A stretch of DNA of 29,000 nucleotides, taken from positions 1 through 29,000 of the IMG/VR virus record IMGVR_UViG_3300042544_000425. The stretch is one strand, 5' to 3'. Below the pieces are notes generated by a model. The model saw only the letters and a list, made by a program, of their open reading frames with translations. It was not told the origin of the DNA and made no database searches. Source of the stretch: a virus. Both the position numbers and the translations under genes were made by a program. Below, piece by piece: positions 24,470 to 29,000 of the stretch (position 1 is its first letter; each line of letters starts with the position of its first letter).

Positions 24470-24712
24470 ATGCCAACAGTCGTTCAACTAAAAAGAAGTG
24501 AAACTTCGGGTGCAATTCCGACAGTAAGTGATATTGCTGTCGGGGAACTCGCAGTCAATCTTGCAGATGGTACGTTATACTCGAAGAAAACTGATGGTAG
24601 TATTATCGAAGTTGGTGGATATAATCCAGATTTCTTTACTATCCCAGGAACAATCGATCTGGGCGATCTCGCAGGAATAGATCCTACAGTGTATGACATG
24701 GGTGCATTATAA
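24470..24712 (+). CDS. short QIKRS-type adhesin module, second copy
   Basis: An 80-residue protein starting 1 bp after the fibre stop. It closely resembles the first 50 residues of the 116-residue protein at 22517 ('VQLKRSETSGAIPTVSDIAV', 'GELAVNLADGTLYSKKTDG'). It ends 'DPTVYDMGAL'. It is the last gene before the neck operon. It is probably a small fibre-base or decoration subunit; no catalytic features are visible. Confidence 0.6.
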   Translation: MPTVVQLKRSETSGAIPTVSDIAVGELAVNLADGTLYSKKTDGSIIEVGGYNPDFFTIPGTIDLGDLAGIDPTVYDMGAL

Positions 24713-24715
24713 ATA
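24708..24715 (+). promoter_or_regulatory. T4-type late promoter before gp13
   Basis: An exact TATAAATA overlaps the TAA stop of the preceding gene. A transcript would start near 24721, 14 bp before the gp13 ATG at 24735, with GAGG in between. It would drive gp13-gp17. Confidence 0.65.
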
Positions 24716-24734
24716 GTCCCAAAGAGGACAAGAT

Positions 24735-25703
24735 ATGGCAATTTCTTCAAGACAAGGTTTAATAGATTACTGTCTCCGCAGACTCGGGTTTCCAGTAATT
24801 GAAATTAATGTGGACGATGATCAAGTAGAAGATCGCATCGACGACGCACTACAGTATTTCCAAGAGTATCACTTTGATGGCGTCGAGCGACTATATCTCA
24901 CCCACAAAGTTACTACGGCAGAATTAAAATTCTCAGGATTATCTGCACCATCATTCGAAAACAACGAGATGCTGGTCGGTAATACTTCGGGTGCAACATG
25001 TATCTTATACACGTTATCTGGAACAACTGCAAGAGTAACCAACGTAAAGGGTGCTTTCACAGCAGGCGAAACTGTAACAGGATCTATCTCAGGATTCAGC
25101 AGAGCAATCGCATCCACAAGTTTCTACACTCCAGGAGATATTCAAAACGGGTATCTTCCTCTTCCAGATTCGGTAATCGGTGTTATCCGTGTTCTGCCAG
25201 TCAATGGTCCAAGTTCTGGTATGAACAATCGCAACAACATGTTCGATCTCATCTATCAGTTCCGTCTTAATGACATGTATAACTTGCTGTCCGCTGACAT
25301 GGTTTACTACACACAAGTTCAACAGCATCTATCAATGCTTGACATGCTTCTTGTCGGTGATCGATCATTCAAATACAATCGTAAGATGGATAAGATGTAT
25401 ATTGACATGAATTGGGAAGAAGTATTAAATCCTGATGACTTCATTGTCATCGAATGCTATCGCATCCTAGATCCTTCAACATACACACAAGTCTATGATG
25501 ACATGTTCCTAAAACGTTATTCTACTGCATTGATCAAACGTCAATGGGGTGAGAACATGAAGAAGTTTGGTGGAATCCAACTTCCAGGAGGTGTCATTCT
25601 AAACGGCAGAGAGATCTACGAAGAAGCAGTTGAAGAAATAACATTGATCGAAAACGAAATGCAATTGAAGTCAGAGTTGCCTGTCGATTTCATGGTTGGA
25701 TAA
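24735..25703 (+). CDS. gp13: neck protein gp13 (head completion)
   Basis: A 322-residue protein; T4 gp13 has 309. The N-terminus 'SSRQGLIDYCLRRLGFPVIE' plus 'DQVEDRIDDALQYFQEYHFDG' is the familiar start of gp13 in marine T4-like phages. The middle ~50-125 is a beta insertion ('GNTSGATCILYTLSGTTARV'), and the C-terminal half has 'YNRKMDKMYIDMNWEEVLNPDDFIVIECY'-type sequence (residues ~213-240) and 'LIKRQWGENMKKFGG'. Gp13 and gp14 form the neck that closes the filled head and joins it to the tail. Being first in the gp13-17 series and directly behind a late promoter fits this role. Confidence 0.88.
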   Translation: MAISSRQGLIDYCLRRLGFPVIEINVDDDQVEDRIDDALQYFQEYHFDGVERLYLTHKVTTAELKFSGLSAPSFENNEMLVGNTSGATCILYTLSGTTARVTNVKGAFTAGETVTGSISGFSRAIASTSFYTPGDIQNGYLPLPDSVIGVIRVLPVNGPSSGMNNRNNMFDLIYQFRLNDMYNLLSADMVYYTQVQQHLSMLDMLLVGDRSFKYNRKMDKMYIDMNWEEVLNPDDFIVIECYRILDPSTYTQVYDDMFLKRYSTALIKRQWGENMKKFGGIQLPGGVILNGREIYEEAVEEITLIENEMQLKSELPVDFMVG

Positions 25704-25706
25704 GAC

Positions 25707-26453
25707 ATGCCAACGAACTTCTACTTTCAATCAGGAAATACTTCTGGAACCACAAACGAACAGCGTTTGGTGGAAGATCTTGTCATTGAAAGTTTGAAGA
25801 TCTACGGGCACGATGTTTATTATCTTCCGAGACAAACTGGCAATCTCGACGGTATCCTAGGTGAAGATGCACTTCAGTATTTTGATCAAGCATATCCTCT
25901 CGAAATGTATCTTGAAAACGTTCAAGGTTTCGAAGGTGAAGGCGAACTGTTTACTAAGTTCGGATTCGAGTTTAGATCTTCGGCAACGTTCGTAGTTGCT
26001 AAGAGGCGCTGGGAAGAAGGTGTTGCTCAGAATGCAACACTACAATTACCAGGAAGACCAGCAGAAGGCGATCTACTTTACTTCTCAAAAACAAAAACAT
26101 TTTTTGTGATCAAGTATGTTGACTTCTTAAACCCATTCTATCAACTCGGCAAGATCTACACCTACAAACTGCAATGTGATGTCTTCGAATTCAGTTCGGA
26201 AAGAATCGATACAGGAATCGAAGAAATCGATTCGATAACAGACAAGTCGAGTCAAGATGTTTACAGATTCCAACTGCTACAAGAGTCAGGCGATCTCGTG
26301 TTGAACACTAGCGAAGATTCAATTATTCTTGAAGTATATGCAACTGCAGACACAGATCCACAATCAGACAATGATGAATTCGAGGTAGAAGCAGAAGGCA
26401 TTCTAGACTTCACCGCATTCAATCCATTCGGTGAGGTACAGAAAAGAGCATAA
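25707..26453 (+). CDS. gp14: neck protein gp14
   Basis: A 248-residue protein (T4 gp14: 256). The N-terminus 'TNEQRLVEDLVIESLKIYG', then 'HDVYYLPRQ', and the following 'LDGILGEDALQYFDQAYPLE' are characteristic of gp14. 'FTKFGFEFRSSATFVVAKRRW' and 'RPAEGDLLYFSKTKTFFVIK' complete the match I recognise. It works with gp13 in the neck/head-tail connector. It starts 3 bp after gp13, and its stop overlaps the gp15 start (TAATG). Confidence 0.88.
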   Translation: MPTNFYFQSGNTSGTTNEQRLVEDLVIESLKIYGHDVYYLPRQTGNLDGILGEDALQYFDQAYPLEMYLENVQGFEGEGELFTKFGFEFRSSATFVVAKRRWEEGVAQNATLQLPGRPAEGDLLYFSKTKTFFVIKYVDFLNPFYQLGKIYTYKLQCDVFEFSSERIDTGIEEIDSITDKSSQDVYRFQLLQESGDLVLNTSEDSIILEVYATADTDPQSDNDEFEVEAEGILDFTAFNPFGEVQKRA

Positions 26454-27226
26454 TGTTTTTACGTCAACACTTCTATCACCAACACATCAGAAAAGCAATC
26501 ATTGCTTTCGGCACAATCTTCAATCAGATTTCTGTTAAGAGATACAATTCTGATCAAGAAGTCGTGCAATCTGTTCGTGTTCCTTTGGCATATTCACCAA
26601 AAAATAAGTTTCTTGCTCGTATCGCAGAAGTCCCATCAACCACCACACAGGCAGCGGCAATTATTCTTCCGCGAATGGGGTTTGAGATAACAGGATTGCA
26701 ATATAATCCTGCGAGAAAAATTAACTTGCTAACTAAGAACGTGGCAATTGGGCAGGGTGACGACCCTAACATGCTGCGCACTCAATTTACGAGCACACCA
26801 TACGACATGACCATTTCGATGTATGCAATGGCAAAGAATCAAGATGATGGGTTACAGATTATCGAGCAAATAATTCCGTTCTTCAATCCTGACTTCTGCG
26901 TCACCGTATCTGACATTCCTTCGATGGGTATCAAGAGAGATCTTCAGATAGTTCTTGATTCTATCAATTATGAGGATGATTATGCTGGTGACTACATGCA
27001 AAGACGTTCAATTGTGTGGACGCTAAACTTTACACTTGGGTTGAACCTATATGGTCCAGTCGAGCAGCAAGGAATTATCCGAACTGCGATTGCGAATACA
27101 TATACGGATATTGAACAACCTAATTATGAACAAAAATATCAAGTAACAACAAATCCAAATACTGCTGCAGTAACGGATGAATGGGATTATGTGGAGCAAT
27201 TCGATGAATTCTACGAACAAGGGTAA
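26453..27226 (+). CDS. gp15: tail terminator / sheath stabiliser gp15
   Basis: A 257-residue protein (T4 gp15: 272). It shows the gp15 pattern: 'HFYHQHIRKAIIAFGTIFNQ', 'VRVPLAYSPKNKFLARI', 'AAIILPRMGFEITGLQYNP', 'DMTISMYAMAKNQDDGLQII', 'EQIIPFFNPDFCVTV', 'IKRDLQIVLDSI' and 'RRSIVWTLNFTLG'. Gp15 caps the tail tube and sheath and contacts the neck. It lies between gp14 and gp16 exactly as in T4. The last 23 bp overlap the gp16 start. Confidence 0.9.
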   Translation: MFLRQHFYHQHIRKAIIAFGTIFNQISVKRYNSDQEVVQSVRVPLAYSPKNKFLARIAEVPSTTTQAAAIILPRMGFEITGLQYNPARKINLLTKNVAIGQGDDPNMLRTQFTSTPYDMTISMYAMAKNQDDGLQIIEQIIPFFNPDFCVTVSDIPSMGIKRDLQIVLDSINYEDDYAGDYMQRRSIVWTLNFTLGLNLYGPVEQQGIIRTAIANTYTDIEQPNYEQKYQVTTNPNTAAVTDEWDYVEQFDEFYEQG

Positions 27227-27692
27227 CTATCAAGATCTTGACGATCTTTTTGGAACTGAAACAACCAAGATCCCAGAACAAGATGAAGTCATTGAAGTCG
27301 AGATTCTTCCAGCAACTACGACTACAACTACAGTTCCGGCAGTTATCGAATCCACTGGTAATGACATTGAAGATGATTACAATATTGCTCGCAATAAACT
27401 CAATGAATTAATTGGCACAAGTCAAAGAGCATTAGAGGGTATGTTGAATGTTGCTCTGGCAAGCGATAGTCCTCGTGCATATGAAGTCGTCGGGCAACTG
27501 ATCAAGACAACTGGCGATACTGCTAAAGATCTTATGGATCTTCAGGCAAGAAAGAAAAAAGTTCTTCAAGATGATAGCAAGAAATCTCAGCAAATAGATA
27601 CACAGAATAATATCATCTTTTCTGGAAGCACCCAAGATTTACTCAAGGCATTGAAAGCAGAGAAAGCAAAAGTTATAGAACATGATAGTTGA
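27204..27692 (+). CDS. gp16: small terminase subunit gp16
   Basis: 162 residues from the ATG at 27204, which has GGAG 8 bp upstream (T4 gp16: 164); an in-frame ATG at 27177 adds nine residues inside gp15 and looks spurious. The N-terminal ~60 residues are acidic, with a Thr-rich run. Residues ~60-130 are helical ('EDDYNIARNKLNELIGTSQR', 'ALEGMLNVALASDSPRAYEV', 'LIKTTGDTAKDLMDLQARKK'), the oligomerising core of the family. The C-terminus 'NIIFSGSTQDLLKAL' is typical. Gp16 recognises DNA and stimulates the gp17 motor. Confidence 0.88.
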   Translation: MNSTNKGNYQDLDDLFGTETTKIPEQDEVIEVEILPATTTTTTVPAVIESTGNDIEDDYNIARNKLNELIGTSQRALEGMLNVALASDSPRAYEVVGQLIKTTGDTAKDLMDLQARKKKVLQDDSKKSQQIDTQNNIIFSGSTQDLLKALKAEKAKVIEHDS

Positions 27693-29000
27693 GGAATCCT
27701 CGTATCACGGTAATATTAATTTAAAACCGATTGGATACAAACACAATTTTACTCCGGAGCAATTGACAGAACTCGCTTTGTGCGAGGAGGATCCAATTTA
27801 CTTCATTGAGAATTATTGCATGATCGTGTCGCTCGACGAAGGTCTCATTCCATTCAAACTCTATGACTGTCAGAAGCGCAAAGTCCATCATATCCTAGAC
27901 AATCGTAAAGCGATTCTTATGGAAGGTCGGCAGCAGGGTAAGACTATCACATCTGCTGCTTGTATTCTCTGGTATACGCTGTTTCAAGATGCGAAAACTG
28001 TTGCTATTCTTGCGAACAAGACTTCTGCTGCTCGCGAAGTCATGAATCGTTATCAGGGTATGTTTGAGAACTTACCTCTCTGGATGCAGCAAGGCGTCAA
28101 GACTTGGAACAAGGGTGACGTTGAATTAGAAAACGGATCCAAAGTATTTACTGCTGCTACGACTGCCTCTGGTATTCGTGGTAAGTCTGTTAACTGGTTG
28201 TATATCGACGAAGCAGCGATTATTCCAAACACGGTTGCCGAGCAGTTCTTCGCTTCAGTTTATCCTACAATTTCTGCTGGTCAAACGACGAAGATTCTAT
28301 TGACGTCAACACCTCTGGGGTATAATCACTTCTGGAAATTCTGGAACGAAGCAGAAAAAGGTGTTAATGGATTTGAACCCATGTTCATTCCATACACTGA
28401 GATTCCAGGGCGTGATGATGCATGGGCAGAAGAACAACTCAAGATGCTCGGGGAACTCAAGTTCAACCAAGAAGTTCTCTGTAACTTTCTTGGTTCGAGC
28501 AATACTCTTGTGAATGCACATACACTTGGCGCGATGAGTTCTATCGACCCTATATACATGAAGGATGGTCTAGATATCTTCGAGGATCCGATCCCAGAGC
28601 ACATATATGTGATGGGTGTTGATACTGCAAGAGGCATTGGCGGCGACTATTCAGCATTTACGGTAATTGATGCGACCACAGTTCCATATAAACTAGTCGC
28701 CAAATACCGCAACAATAAAATACCACCGATGTTATATCCTAATATCGTAAACAAAGTGGCAAGAGATTTTAATAATGCATATGTAATGATTGAAATTAAC
28801 GATATCGGTCAACAAGTCGCCGATATTTTACATGCAGAATTAGAATATGATAATATTTTAACGACATCTAAAGATACAAATAAACAATATCTATCTCCAG
28901 GATTTGGTAGAGCAACCCAAATGGGTGTTCGAATGACTAAGCAAGTTAAAAGGCAAGGTTGTTTCACGCTAAAGTCTCTGATGGAAGAAAAGAAGTTACT
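27682..29000 (+). CDS. gp17: large terminase gp17, 5' part (cut by window end)
   Basis: The open frame starts at the ATG at 27682, overlaps gp16 by 11 bp and runs off the window. About 439 residues are visible (T4 gp17: 610). Walker A is Gly82-Arg-Gln-Gln-Gly-Lys-Thr88, the variant P-loop of T4 terminases ('SRQLGKT'). Walker B is 'WLYIDEA' with Asp176 and catalytic Glu177 (T4 Glu256), and motif III is 'LLTSTP' at 206-211. The nuclease domain opens at 'VMGVDTARGIGGDYSAF' with Asp314 (T4 Asp401), and Glu371 in 'VMIEIND' corresponds to T4 Glu458. The N-terminal region is ~80 residues shorter than in T4. It is the ATPase motor that cuts and packages concatemeric DNA into proheads. Confidence 0.97.
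   Translation, partial: MIVEESSYHGNINLKPIGYKHNFTPEQLTELALCEEDPIYFIENYCMIVSLDEGLIPFKLYDCQKRKVHHILDNRKAILMEGRQQGKTITSAACILWYTLFQDAKTVAILANKTSAAREVMNRYQGMFENLPLWMQQGVKTWNKGDVELENGSKVFTAATTASGIRGKSVNWLYIDEAAIIPNTVAEQFFASVYPTISAGQTTKILLTSTPLGYNHFWKFWNEAEKGVNGFEPMFIPYTEIPGRDDAWAEEQLKMLGELKFNQEVLCNFLGSSNTLVNAHTLGAMSSIDPIYMKDGLDIFEDPIPEHIYVMGVDTARGIGGDYSAFTVIDATTVPYKLVAKYRNNKIPPMLYPNIVNKVARDFNNAYVMIEINDIGQQVADILHAELEYDNILTTSKDTNKQYLSPGFGRATQMGVRMTKQVKRQGCFTLKSLMEEKKL

Overview
This window looks like part of the late structural region of a T4-like (contractile-tailed) phage. It most resembles marine cyanomyoviruses and pelagimyoviruses. At the right end, gp13-gp14-gp15-gp16-gp17 (neck, tail terminator, small and large terminase) follow in canonical T4 order. 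A gp8-like baseplate wedge protein and a giant DUF4815-type virion protein lie at the left. Exact matches to the T4 late promoter element TATAAATA sit in short intergenic gaps. Genes are packed with 0-60 bp gaps or short overlaps. No intergenic stretch exceeds 300 bp, and I saw no tRNA, rRNA, CRISPR array, insertion sequence or integrase.

Layout. (1) 1-9643, plus strand: the 3' end of a repetitive structural protein, a small structural protein, gp8-like wedge, a 2036-residue DUF4815 protein, a coiled-coil miniprotein and a small fibre-type protein. (2) 9645-13826, plus: two tandem paralogous fibre proteins with a threefold-repeated N-terminal region and a very long Gly/Asn/Tyr repeat. (3) 13832-15722, plus: a sigma70-like promoter, then a small protein of unknown function, a glycosyltransferase-like protein and a 2-oxoglutarate/Fe(II) oxygenase-like protein. 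(4) 15691-19885, MINUS strand: six tightly overlapping genes. They encode four divergent glycosyltransferase-like paralogues, a methyltransferase-like protein and a Pro-rich coiled-coil protein. (5) 19886-24712, plus: a late promoter, then eight small or large fibre/adhesin modules that share N-terminal 'QIKRS/RRGT' domains and short C-terminal tags. A strong hairpin lies at 22187-22209. (6) 24708-29000, plus: a late promoter, then gp13-gp17, with gp17 cut by the window end.

How it may work together. Regions 1, 2, 5 and 6 supply baseplate, adhesin/fibre, neck and packaging machinery, as expected between T4 genes 8 and 17. The usual gp9-gp12 and wac genes are not recognisable here; repeat fibres and modular adhesins occupy their place. 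Regions 3 and 4 form an embedded sugar-transfer, oxidation and methylation island next to two extremely repetitive Tyr/Asn/Ser-rich fibre proteins. The most interesting hypothesis is that the island chemically decorates phage fibres, or alternatively the host surface. Gene content and adjacency support this only as inference; no substrate can be read from the sequence.
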